Virus record (IMG/VR): IMGVR_UViG_3300032304_000772
Coordinates: 1 to 23,395 of that record
DNA length: 23,395 bases
Reading direction: 5' to 3' (one strand)
From: a virus
Made by a program: the position numbers and the translations under genes. The notes beneath the pieces are model-generated. The model had not been told where the DNA came from. It worked only from the letters and a program-made list of their open reading frames with translations, and made no database searches. How positions within the stretch are numbered: position 1 is the stretch's first letter; each line of letters starts with the position of its first letter. Positions 6,366 to 13,003 of this stretch are shown one piece after another.

Positions 6366-6397
6366 TATAAATACTATGCCGGCCTCTGAGCGAGGTC
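6366..6397 (+). promoter_or_regulatory. T4-type late promoter with 5' mRNA hairpin
   Basis: A perfect T4 late promoter TATAAATA at 6366-6373 predicts transcription start near 6379. The transcript would open almost directly with a hairpin, GGCCTC (6381-6386), loop TGAGC, GAGGTC (6392-6397), which can protect the 5' end. AAGGAG at 6405-6410 then serves the ATG at 6419. Together these suggest strong late expression of the 117-residue protein. Confidence 0.8.
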
Positions 6398-6418
6398 ATT
6401 GATTAAGGAGAAAATATC

Positions 6419-6772
6419 ATGGCAGATTTAATTTCACAAACAGTTGGTTCAACAACTTTCGGTGCTAACTTTGAACAAATCGTTAACACACAAGGCCTAA
6501 GCGGTCGTCTATTAGTATGCACAATCGTAAAAGATGCAGGCGATGCAACAGAAGCAGAATTGGTAGCATGTCTAAAAGCACTAGGTAATGCTGGTGGTGA
6601 CGGTACAGGTTCTGACATCGGTGGTCCAGATGCATTCACAGTAGCAGCAGTTTCTGACTTTGACGGTACAGATCCAGTTTACGTTGTACTACAAGGTACA
6701 GGTACACCTACTACAACTCCAGTAACTGGTTTCACACTAGCTATTGTAGCAACACTAGGTCTAGCAGTTTAA
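6419..6772 (+). CDS. Probable abundant virion protein (117 aa), unknown
   Basis: A 117-residue protein in its own transcription unit: perfect late promoter, 5' hairpin, ideal RBS and a strong terminator. The sequence (MADLISQTVGSTTFGANF at the start, then Gly/Thr/Ala-rich, VTGFTLAIVATLGLAV at the end) looks like a small beta-rich structural protein. Two cysteines (VCTIV and VACLK) are visible. No lysine-rich or catalytic motif is present. Its codons repeat a few favoured triplets such as GCA, ACA and GGT, unlike its neighbours, which fits high expression. A capsid decoration or tail-associated protein is my best guess, without family evidence. Confidence 0.8.
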   Translation: MADLISQTVGSTTFGANFEQIVNTQGLSGRLLVCTIVKDAGDATEAELVACLKALGNAGGDGTGSDIGGPDAFTVAAVSDFDGTDPVYVVLQGTGTPTTTPVTGFTLAIVATLGLAV

Positions 6773-6795
6773 TATTTCCTAGGGATGGGAAGACT

Positions 6796-6819
6796 AAGCC
6801 CACTTCGGTGGGCTTTTTT
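6796..6819 (+). terminator. Intrinsic terminator with UUCG loop
   Basis: AAGCCCAC (6796-6803), TTCG loop, GTGGGC (6808-6813) and T6814-6819. The extra-stable UUCG tetraloop and T-run make this a textbook terminator, isolating the 117-residue gene from the next one. Confidence 0.93.
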
Positions 6820-6839
6820 ACGACCATGATTTCTATAGG

Positions 6840-6847
6840 TGTAAATA
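6840..6847 (+). promoter_or_regulatory. Late-promoter-like TGTAAATA
   Basis: TGTAAATA lies 11 bases before the ATG at 6858 and directly follows a terminator, so a promoter is expected here. Predicted start near 6853 would leave only about five leader bases and no Shine-Dalgarno. Either transcription starts elsewhere or the gene uses a near-leaderless message. Two mismatches to the consensus core make it weak. Confidence 0.4.
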
Positions 6848-6857
6848 GTAGCAGATT

Positions 6858-7253
6858 ATGCCTAGATACAGAATTATTACTTTGATCGACATTACCAGAA
6901 CCAATGCTGGTAAATCGGATCCCAGCGATTTTAAAATCAAACAACAGCAGAACTTTAATAGTCTTAGACAGGCCATTGAATTGAGATCCAACGTCAGCTG
7001 GACCTCCGATCCCAAAGAATTTAAAGGAAGACTTCCTGCACCATTAGAAGGCAAAGCCACGCATTGGATCTGGGAGTTTGATGTTGAACGAGAAGACACA
7101 TTCTTAAAAAACAGCGATCCTGTTGGATTATTATTAGACGATCTAAATGGCGTCCCTATCATAGATGGGCTAAATAATACAGCAGTTATTGATCCTGCAG
7201 CATTTCAAACTCGAGGTTCGGATACCAACATCTGGGTGAGTGAATTACGCTAA
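6858..7253 (+). CDS. Unknown phage protein (131 aa)
   Basis: Begins MPRYRIITLIDITRTNAG and continues with charged, aromatic segments (GKATHWIWEFDVEREDTF) and an acidic C-terminal half. It lacks signal peptide, membrane span and cysteines. The MPRYRI..L.DITR start is one I associate with uncharacterised proteins of T4-like marine phages, but I cannot give a function. It sits between a terminator on the left and a late promoter on the right, so it may form a single-gene unit. A start without an evident Shine-Dalgarno is odd; no better in-frame start is seen. Confidence 0.75.
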   Translation: MPRYRIITLIDITRTNAGKSDPSDFKIKQQQNFNSLRQAIELRSNVSWTSDPKEFKGRLPAPLEGKATHWIWEFDVEREDTFLKNSDPVGLLLDDLNGVPIIDGLNNTAVIDPAAFQTRGSDTNIWVSELR

Positions 7254-7257
7254 GTCG

Positions 7258-7344
7258 GATAAATAAATGTTACAAAGGCACATACAAGGCAGTTACTAAC
7301 TTAGGCACATGGCTCGGAGCGAGCACTTGACTTAACATACAAGG
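7258..7344 (+). promoter_or_regulatory. Late promoter and long leader of gene 7357
   Basis: GATAAATA at 7258-7265 is a one-mismatch late promoter, start about 7271. The leader of roughly 85 bases holds two copies of ACATACAAGG (7280-7289 and 7335-7344), the second being the RBS for the ATG at 7357, and a GCTCG-GAG-CGAGC hairpin near 7312-7324. The duplicated RBS-like element and hairpin suggest leader-level control, unproven. Confidence 0.55.
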
Positions 7345-7356
7345 AAACAGCCACAA

Positions 7357-7704
7357 ATGGCCACTAAAGAAGCTGTAGCACAACTAGCTGCACTACCTGA
7401 GCGGGTAGCGGTAGTTGAAATCAAAGTAGAAGCAATCAATGAAAAACTCACTGATATCAAAGCTGATGTCAGAGATATGCACGACTGCTTAGACAACACT
7501 CGTGATCTACTAGCAGACAAACTGAAAGAAATGGCTGAGGCATCAAACAGTCAACACGATGATCTGTATAAAAAGATTAGCGAGATAGAAAAAAGCAAAG
7601 ACAAATTAATGCTTTACGGAATGGTTGGCGCTGCGTTTGTAGCAGGCGCAGGTTGGAGTGGTGCAATTAACTTCCCAATGATACTCAAGTTCTTTGGCAT
7701 GTAA
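7357..7704 (+). CDS. Coiled-coil protein with C-terminal membrane span (holin/XhlA-like)
   Basis: Residues 10-80 form heptad-rich coiled coil (VEIKVEAINEKLTDIKADV and similar). Residues 84-112 are hydrophobic with small residues, LYGMVGAAFVAGAGW then INFPMIL, consistent with one membrane span or a short hairpin. This architecture matches haemolysin XhlA-type lysis accessory proteins and some phage membrane-anchored coiled coils. One cysteine at residue 44. RBS AAGGAAA; late promoter upstream; terminator immediately downstream, so a monocistronic late gene. A lysis or membrane-anchoring role is likely but the exact family is not certain. Confidence 0.75.
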   Translation: MATKEAVAQLAALPERVAVVEIKVEAINEKLTDIKADVRDMHDCLDNTRDLLADKLKEMAEASNSQHDDLYKKISEIEKSKDKLMLYGMVGAAFVAGAGWSGAINFPMILKFFGM

Positions 7705-7721
7705 AATATACGCACTTAAAT

Positions 7722-7743
7722 AAGGACCATAGGTCCTTTTTTT
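7722..7743 (+). terminator. Intrinsic terminator abutting the next start codon
   Basis: AAGGACC (7722-7728), ATA loop, GGTCCTT (7732-7738), then T-run to 7743, with the ATG of the next gene at 7744. It is a good terminator for the 7357 gene. For read-through RNA it would also bury the only purine-rich RBS candidates (AAGGA and AGG) in a stem just before the start. Confidence 0.85.
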
Positions 7744-8184
7744 ATGACTGATATATCCAAAAGATTTGAATCGTTAATTGTAGCCGCTCAAAAAAAGCTG
7801 GCTGAAAATAACCAGATACTGCCTGTTAAAACCCATAACGGAATTTTAGTAGGAGATGTTCTGATTCAAAGCCACGGCCATCTAAAAGATCTTTGGAAAA
7901 AAGATCAGTTGATCTACAAAGAAATCAGCCTAAACGATGTGGCCATTAGATTGGCTAATCTTTTGGCCAGGAACCGGAATATCATACACTGCGATCAGTT
8001 ATATAAAGCAGATCAAGATTACGGCAGATGGTTCGCAGAATGGCAGATGTTAAAGCAGCAATATCACAATTCTTTGAAATCAGGCAATCATGATCGTGCT
8101 GACATGCTGTTAGCACGGTACGAAGACAGCAAATCTAGGGCCGAAACAGCCAAAAAGACAGCACTAGGTTTGATTGGACTGTAA
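7744..8184 (+). CDS. Unknown phage protein (146 aa)
   Basis: Begins MTDISKRFESLIVAAQKKL. The middle holds a short region with a beta-like segment (GILVGDVLIQSHGHLKDLW), followed by long helices rich in Lys, Gln and Arg. No membrane segment or catalytic motif is recognised. The start lies directly after a terminator T-run and without a free Shine-Dalgarno, so expression may be controlled by the hairpin or by a message starting elsewhere. The stop codon overlaps the late promoter of the next gene. Probably a virion or assembly factor by position; function unknown. Confidence 0.75.
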   Translation: MTDISKRFESLIVAAQKKLAENNQILPVKTHNGILVGDVLIQSHGHLKDLWKKDQLIYKEISLNDVAIRLANLLARNRNIIHCDQLYKADQDYGRWFAEWQMLKQQYHNSLKSGNHDRADMLLARYEDSKSRAETAKKTALGLIGL

Positions 8185-8190
8185 TAAATA
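8183..8190 (+). promoter_or_regulatory. Late promoter AATAAATA overlapping a stop codon
   Basis: AATAAATA begins inside the TAA stop of the 146-residue gene. Start is predicted near 8196, leaving 9 bases to the ATG at 8205 and about 21 to the ATG at 8217. The latter has GGA at 8208-8210 as a possible RBS, which favours 8217 as the true start. Confidence 0.6.
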
Positions 8191-8204
8191 TAGTATCACT
8201 ATCA

Positions 8205-9530
8205 ATGGATGATTTTATGAAGACCCAAGACTTATTCGCAATTAACAGGCAGGCAAAAAAGCTCAACGAAGGTTTGGCTAGAACCTTTGGCAAAAAAATT
8301 AACCTAGAAAATTTCAATGTTCAACAGCTGGAAGATGCACGTAATAAGCTACGTACACAACTAAGCCAAGCACGGACAGAATCAGGCTTTAATGAAAATC
8401 TAGAAAACGATGCTTATCATGAGGCCAAGTTCATGCTTGATGCCATCATTGCAGAAATAGCAGAAAGAGAGCAAATTGTTTCTGAACCAGTAGCAGAAGG
8501 CACAGGCATCGACAAAGACGAAGTGTTGGCCATTCTTAAAAGATTTGATGAAAACATGAATGAGATTGGTGGCTACGGTGACCCAGATCACGATAAAATC
8601 ATCCAAGCATTAGAACAAGGCGATGTTGAATCTGCTGTTGAAGTAGTATGGTATGCATACTCTGATCAAGACGGCGGCGAACTACGTGACATGGACAACT
8701 ACATAGAAGATCTAGAAGATCAATTCAAAGATATGGTCGGTGAATCAGACGACGAAGGCGGCGAAACTGACGACGGTTACGCACTAGCATCAGCAGGTCA
8801 TGGTAGTGATGAAGACTATGGTGATTTTGGTCGCGATGAATCATTTGACTCAAACACCAACGAAGCTTATATTAACAGTGCCAAAGATGCTATTGATATA
8901 CTAGCAGATCTTAGAAAACAATCTAAAATGGCAGAATTGGGTCAAGGTGATCCTGTTCGACCTAACCAAATAGTAAACGATCTATGGGATGTGATCACAT
9001 GGATCGAAGCCAATATGAAAGAATCAATGGCAACAGAAAGCACACAAGGAGACAATATGAGCAATTTAAGAGAAGGTGAAATCCAGCAAGCGTCTGCGAT
9101 CGTCACAGCAAAAACAATGGTTGACAGAGTAGGTCGTTGGATTGAAGAACTTTCTGGTATGGAGAACGACACTCTATTACAGCTAGGCGATTCCATCCGT
9201 GATGAAATGGGTCAAGCACAAGCCAAGGCATTTATTGAAGCTGTAGCTCCTGCTATCCAACAGGCTTTAGAAAATCTAAAGACCACACGCGAAACTCTAG
9301 CAACAGGTGTTCGTACATTAACCGGCGAAGAGCAACCTGCAGAAATGTTAGGTGGCGGCGATGATGCAGGCGGCATGGAAGCTGAGCCAGATGCAATGAA
9401 TGCAGAACCAGAAATGGGAGATGAGTTCGCAGCAGCAGAACCGGCGTCAGGCGGCGAAGCAGCAGCAGGTCGTGAACAACGTGAAAGCATCCAGTTTCAA
9501 AATCGTTTAATGAAAGTACTAGCAGGTTAA
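8205..9530 (+). CDS. Acidic, probably head-associated protein (441 aa)
   Basis: Long acidic protein. The ATG at 8217 is a better start than 8205: it has an RBS and gives MKTQDLFAINRQAKKLNEG, whose L-N-E/G is a T4-prohead-protease-like site. Numbered from 8205, residues 40-115 are helical, 120-185 hold a charged region with YGDPDHDKI, and 185-220 are an Asp/Glu/Gly-rich linker. A second helical domain spans about 280-375, and an Ala/Glu/Gly/Met low-complexity tail follows. Such acidic helical proteins with cleavage sites are typical of T4 prohead core or internal proteins, so a scaffold or core role is a reasonable inference. No enzyme motif is visible. It is followed by two small genes with tight spacing, suggesting an operon. 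Confidence 0.8.
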   Translation: MDDFMKTQDLFAINRQAKKLNEGLARTFGKKINLENFNVQQLEDARNKLRTQLSQARTESGFNENLENDAYHEAKFMLDAIIAEIAEREQIVSEPVAEGTGIDKDEVLAILKRFDENMNEIGGYGDPDHDKIIQALEQGDVESAVEVVWYAYSDQDGGELRDMDNYIEDLEDQFKDMVGESDDEGGETDDGYALASAGHGSDEDYGDFGRDESFDSNTNEAYINSAKDAIDILADLRKQSKMAELGQGDPVRPNQIVNDLWDVITWIEANMKESMATESTQGDNMSNLREGEIQQASAIVTAKTMVDRVGRWIEELSGMENDTLLQLGDSIRDEMGQAQAKAFIEAVAPAIQQALENLKTTRETLATGVRTLTGEEQPAEMLGGGDDAGGMEAEPDAMNAEPEMGDEFAAAEPASGGEAAAGREQRESIQFQNRLMKVLAG

Positions 9531-9531
9531 T

Positions 9532-9795
9532 ATGAACTCTACAGCCAACCTTCTGCGCAAGTATGCCGACATACTAAGTGAAGCACCGATGCCAGCTCCA
9601 GGCATAGCACCAGCACCAGCAACACCTGGACAGCCTCCAGCAGCAGGTCAAGCAGCAGGTGGCGTAGATCCCAAGCAGGCTGCTGCAATGATCAAACAAC
9701 AAGCAGATCAGAAAAAAGCCATACAGGATCAGATCAAGCAAGCCGAACAGTCTTTGGCTAACTTAAGAAAACAACTAGCAAGTATAGGCCAATGA
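9532..9795 (+). CDS. Small Pro/Ala-rich coiled-coil protein (87 aa)
   Basis: The N-terminus, MNSTANLLRKYADILSEAP, ends in an L-S-E/A pattern like a prohead protease site. Residues 20-48 are Pro/Ala/Gly repeats (APGIAPAPATPGQPPAAGQ) and residues 50-87 are a Gln/Lys-rich coiled coil (IKQAEQSLANLRKQLAS). It starts one base after the preceding stop (RBS CAGG) and overlaps the next gene by ATGA. Composition suggests a head-internal or assembly linker; no family is recognised. Confidence 0.72.
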   Translation: MNSTANLLRKYADILSEAPMPAPGIAPAPATPGQPPAAGQAAGGVDPKQAAAMIKQQADQKKAIQDQIKQAEQSLANLRKQLASIGQ

Positions 9796-10166
9796 GAATT
9801 TTTGAATTTGCAGGTGACGATAACTTAGATAAGTTTATTGTGGTCCTTAAAAACTTTATTGGCAGATACGCCAGTAAAGGCCAAGCCGCCAAATTAAATT
9901 GGAAAGGCCTGGATAAGATAACCAAATCAAGCGGCATAGAGTTAGTGGCTGATTATGAAACATTCAAGGCCATGTATGATTCTAGTCCGCAACTACAGGC
10001 CATGGTTAAAAATTTCAATGCCGACGGTATTGAATTAAACGTGCCCGGCGCCAAAGACGAAGAACCAAAAGGTGATGGCACCCAAACTCCTCAAGACAGT
10101 CAAGCGGCTGTGGACAAAATAGCAGCATCGGCAGCTCCCCAGCAATTGGCACAAACTCAGGCTTGA
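9792..10166 (+). CDS. Unknown protein with MRIFEF N-terminus (124 aa)
   Basis: The start MRIFEFAGDD resembles MRAFEFL of the two enzymes upstream, but without an L-x-E cleavage tripeptide. Residues 12-90 look like a compact alpha/beta domain (LDKFIVVLKNFIGRYA, then GIELVADYETF). Residues 90-124 are a disordered Gln/Ala/Thr tail. It overlaps the preceding gene by four bases. The last codons overlap the -35 box of the exonuclease promoter. Function unknown; position among likely head genes suggests a virion component. Confidence 0.72.
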   Translation: MRIFEFAGDDNLDKFIVVLKNFIGRYASKGQAAKLNWKGLDKITKSSGIELVADYETFKAMYDSSPQLQAMVKNFNADGIELNVPGAKDEEPKGDGTQTPQDSQAAVDKIAASAAPQQLAQTQA

Positions 10167-10199
10167 CAACTTAGATAAAATTCTGTAATATATACAGAA
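10163..10199 (+). promoter_or_regulatory. Sigma70-like promoter with overlapping palindromic operator
   Basis: TTGACA (10163-10168), a 17-base spacer and TAATAT (10186-10191) form a near-consensus promoter. Start is expected at 10197-10199, essentially at the ATG at 10199. A dyad, TTCTGTA (10181-10187) and TACAGAA (10193-10199), perfect over 7 bp each side, covers the -10 box and the first base of the start codon, an ideal repressor site. No Shine-Dalgarno is present. Confidence 0.75.
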
Positions 10200-10903
10200 T
10201 GACTACAAATCAATTCACTCCTCCTCCGTTTGTTGAGAAGTTTCAATATAAGAACTGTCAACAAATCAACGATCCTGTAACACGTAAAAGAGTCTATTTG
10301 ACTCCCGATGGCGAAAGCCTGCCCAGCGTTACTACTATCCTTAGTGCTACTAAAGATATGACAGCACTGAACGAATGGAAAAAACGTGTAGGTGAACAAA
10401 AAGCCAAAGAAATTACCACAGAGGCCGCAGGTGTTGGTACTGCCATGCACAGTAATCTTGAAAGATTTATTGCAGGCATACAACGACAGCCAGGCAACAA
10501 CCCAGTTCATGTACAGGCCAACTCAATGGCTGATCAAATTATCATCAATGGGTTATCTGATGTTAACGAAGTTTGGGCCATGGAACAGAGTTTATACTTT
10601 CCAGGCCTGTATTCTGGCACAACTGACCTAGTGGCTGTTTACAAAGATCGTCCTAGTGTATGTGATTACAAGCAAACCAACAAGCCCAAGAAAGCTGAAT
10701 GGGTCGAAGATTACTTTTTACAGCTGGTTGCCTATATACTAGCACATAATGAAGTATACGGCACAGACATCCGTGAAGGTCATGTGTTCATGTGCAGTCG
10801 AGCCTGTGAATATCAACAGTTTGATCTATTACCCCAAGATTTCAACAAATATCAGGATATGTGGCTCAACAAGGTAGAGGAATACTATACTAGCCTAAGA
10901 TAA
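10199..10903 (+). CDS. PD-(D/E)XK exonuclease (MGME1-like)
   Basis: A 234-residue nuclease of the PD-(D/E)XK superfamily, resembling the RecB-type mitochondrial exonuclease MGME1. Visible landmarks: VGTAMHSNLERF with His84 and Glu88, the conserved entry helix; GLYSGTTDLVAVY with Asp143; VCDYKQTNKPKK with Asp156-x-Lys158, the core catalytic pair; and the downstream helix FLQLVAYILA with Gln175. It would degrade or process DNA ends, for host DNA breakdown, recombination or replication. It is driven by its own sigma70-like promoter and has no RBS, suggesting leaderless or near-leaderless expression, unlike the late genes on each side. Its TAA stop is part of the next late promoter. Confidence 0.9.
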   Translation: MTTNQFTPPPFVEKFQYKNCQQINDPVTRKRVYLTPDGESLPSVTTILSATKDMTALNEWKKRVGEQKAKEITTEAAGVGTAMHSNLERFIAGIQRQPGNNPVHVQANSMADQIIINGLSDVNEVWAMEQSLYFPGLYSGTTDLVAVYKDRPSVCDYKQTNKPKKAEWVEDYFLQLVAYILAHNEVYGTDIREGHVFMCSRACEYQQFDLLPQDFNKYQDMWLNKVEEYYTSLR

Positions 10904-10906
10904 ATA
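10899..10906 (+). promoter_or_regulatory. Late promoter GATAAATA containing a stop codon
   Basis: The exonuclease's TAA stop (10901-10903) is embedded in GATAAATA. Start near 10912 leaves a leader of about 20 bases with RBS AGAGGA (10919-10924) ahead of the GTG start at 10932. Confidence 0.65.
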
Positions 10907-10931
10907 CTCTATAAAGTTAGAGGATATCATT

Positions 10932-12554
10932 GTGGCAGTTGTTCAAATCTCGAAAATCCAGGTCAGACGCGGCCGAAAGAATTCAGTAAGCGGTGCAATA
11001 CCTACCCTAAGCTCGGCAGAGTTTGCATGGGCTGTCGATACCCAAGAACTATTCATAGGTAACGGTAGTGTTGCCGAAGGTGCTCCTTATGTGGGCAATA
11101 CTAAAATACTAACAGAGCATGACAATATACTAGAACTAGCTTCTAGCTATCGTTTTGCATCTGATGACGTGGCCATTTACACGTCTATATCAAGATCCTT
11201 ACAGACCAAGTTGGATGAAACTGTAAGCGTTTTAGATTTCGGTGCTTTGCCCGACGGCAGCACAGACTGTACCACTGCGTTCGAGACAGCATTCACAACA
11301 CTGTTTGTAGACAGTGATGAAAAATATCGAAAAGTTCTATTAATACCCAACGGTGCTTATCTCTTCGCTAGAGATTTACAAATTCCTTCATTTGTTAGAA
11401 TGCGGGGAGAAACTAGAGAAGGCGCTGTGCTGAACTTTGGAGTTAACAATATTCGTTTAATAACATCAACAGGAGAAACTTCTCCATCTGCGTTTAGCAG
11501 TGTTGACCGACCAGAACATATTGAAGTTTCAAATTTAACAATTGATAGAACATTGGGTCAGACCACTCTTTCAGGTTTAATCAAGGGCAAGTTTCATGAT
11601 GTAACTTGGCGTGGCGAATACGACACCACAGACATCACACAGCCAGCATCAACTGATTTACCAATAACTCCTGGTGCAGTTTTTTGGTCTAACTCCAGCG
11701 CCGGAACTGCATTAACTGACACTGAGTTTGTGAATTGTAGATTCGAAGGCAACAGTCTTAGTATTAAATGTCTACAGACTGTATTTGCAGAGACTCGAGT
11801 AAAATTTACAGCATGTGATTTTTTCAATAACCACACTGGTGTGTTTGTAGACAGTGATGTAGTTGGAATATTAACTGCTTGGGATTTCAAAGACTGCGGC
11901 TTTGACGAAATTTATTTTCAAGCATTTAGATCTATACAGGGAAGAAAAACTGCTTTCAACAGATGTAAATTTACACGCTGTGGAAATGGCAATGGAGAGC
12001 CAAGTCTTCCAATCACCAACGTGATCTATTTCGGTGATGATCGAGCCAATACTGTTTTAGATTGTTCGTTTGATCGCCAACAACAGGCAGGCATTGTTAC
12101 ATCCACAGCAGTACCTGCTATCGCAGAAGTTTTTAATTCTAACCTAACGGTTATGAATGACAAGATACACAGTCCTATCTTTACCTACGACACCCTAGGC
12201 AAACCTTTGATGGTGTTGTCGGCATTTCATAGATTTATCAATGTAAATTATGTATTAAGACTAGGCGGCTTTTCTAGAACTGGCAAGATAACATTGTCAG
12301 TAGACGATGACCTTAACAAAGTTTCAATAACTGATCAGTATCAGTATTCAGACTCTACAATAACCAGCCAAGGGGGAACTATCATGACAGGTTTTGAATT
12401 CGGTGCAGTGTTACTCAGTAACGGTGCATTTACAAGGGACAACGTTCTATCAGATTCCACCTTAACCACAGACACAGTAGCGATCGTTTATAAAAATCCT
12501 ACTGCAACTGGCAAAACCGGAGACATTATCTTTGATGTTTCCTACGGTGTTTGA
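10932..12554 (+). CDS. Beta-helix tail fibre / tailspike
   Basis: GTG start with AGAGGA seven bases upstream. Residues 3-60 (QISKIQVRRG, then FAWAVDTQELFIGNG) match the small N-terminal attachment domain common in phage fibres (major tropism determinant type). Residues about 97-120, VLDFGALPDGSTDCTTAF, match the start of a pectate-lyase-3-type right-handed beta-helix, and the long Cys-, Asn- and Asp-rich body (130-430) fits beta-helix coils. Residues 430-540 are a beta-rich C-terminal tip. It probably trimerises and binds or cleaves a surface polysaccharide. No clear catalytic residues can be assigned. The next gene overlaps its 3' end by 20 bases (12535-12554). Confidence 0.88.
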   Translation: MAVVQISKIQVRRGRKNSVSGAIPTLSSAEFAWAVDTQELFIGNGSVAEGAPYVGNTKILTEHDNILELASSYRFASDDVAIYTSISRSLQTKLDETVSVLDFGALPDGSTDCTTAFETAFTTLFVDSDEKYRKVLLIPNGAYLFARDLQIPSFVRMRGETREGAVLNFGVNNIRLITSTGETSPSAFSSVDRPEHIEVSNLTIDRTLGQTTLSGLIKGKFHDVTWRGEYDTTDITQPASTDLPITPGAVFWSNSSAGTALTDTEFVNCRFEGNSLSIKCLQTVFAETRVKFTACDFFNNHTGVFVDSDVVGILTAWDFKDCGFDEIYFQAFRSIQGRKTAFNRCKFTRCGNGNGEPSLPITNVIYFGDDRANTVLDCSFDRQQQAGIVTSTAVPAIAEVFNSNLTVMNDKIHSPIFTYDTLGKPLMVLSAFHRFINVNYVLRLGGFSRTGKITLSVDDDLNKVSITDQYQYSDSTITSQGGTIMTGFEFGAVLLSNGAFTRDNVLSDSTLTTDTVAIVYKNPTATGKTGDIIFDVSYGV

Positions 12555-12972
12555 TCTACATGGCGTAGATAGGATTGCCGAATGGAAAAGATTCAGAGAA
12601 TGTTTGGAAGACAGCCATTCTCCGTTAGATGATGTTGTCCGGCTTTGGGCATCAGCACCGTTTGTCAACCCCTATCTAGATCCCCAAAGTCCAGAATCCT
12701 GGCCGGATCCCTGGAAACTTCTGCTCGATTTAAAACTAGACGACCTTGCAATTTCATTAGGTATGCTGTACACTATTAAATTAACTCGTCGGTTTATGAA
12801 CGTTCCAATCGAGATACATATGTCTATGCTACCACAAGAGAAAACACATCGATTTCCAGTCGTTGTTAACGGAACTGCGGTTCTGAACTGGGAATATAAT
12901 TCTGTAGTAGATATTGGCAGTTTAAAAAATATTCAAACCACCTTGATTTATTCTAAATCGGGTTCGCTATAA
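12535..12972 (+). CDS. Unknown phage protein (145 aa)
   Basis: I prefer the ATG at 12535 to the TTG one codon upstream. The protein is MFPTVFDLHG ... IYSKSGSL, with the tryptophan/proline-rich segment LWASAPFVNPYLDPQSPESW and WPDPWKLLLDL. The second half has LTRRFMNVPIEIHMSML and looks beta-rich. From memory, proteins with this WPDPWKL motif are widespread in marine T4-like phages next to tail or RNR genes, function unknown. It overlaps the fibre gene by 20 bases, suggesting co-translation. Its TAA stop is part of the nrdA late promoter. Confidence 0.8.
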   Translation: MFPTVFDLHGVDRIAEWKRFRECLEDSHSPLDDVVRLWASAPFVNPYLDPQSPESWPDPWKLLLDLKLDDLAISLGMLYTIKLTRRFMNVPIEIHMSMLPQEKTHRFPVVVNGTAVLNWEYNSVVDIGSLKNIQTTLIYSKSGSL

Positions 12973-12975
12973 ATA
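12968..12975 (+). promoter_or_regulatory. Late promoter TATAAATA before nrdA, containing a stop codon
   Basis: A perfect TATAAATA whose TAA is the stop codon of the preceding gene (12970-12972). Start near 12981, leader about 23 bases, with AAGAAGAGAG as a modest RBS for the nrdA ATG at 13004. RNR genes are usually early or middle in T4, so a late motif here is notable. Confidence 0.65.
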
Positions 12976-13003
12976 CCATCTAAGAAAGACAAGAAGAGAG
13001 CAC

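Noticed and set aside
7307-7333. Eight-codon upstream ORF in the leader of gene 7357
   Set aside because: No RBS at suitable distance; no regulatory codon pattern; likely chance.
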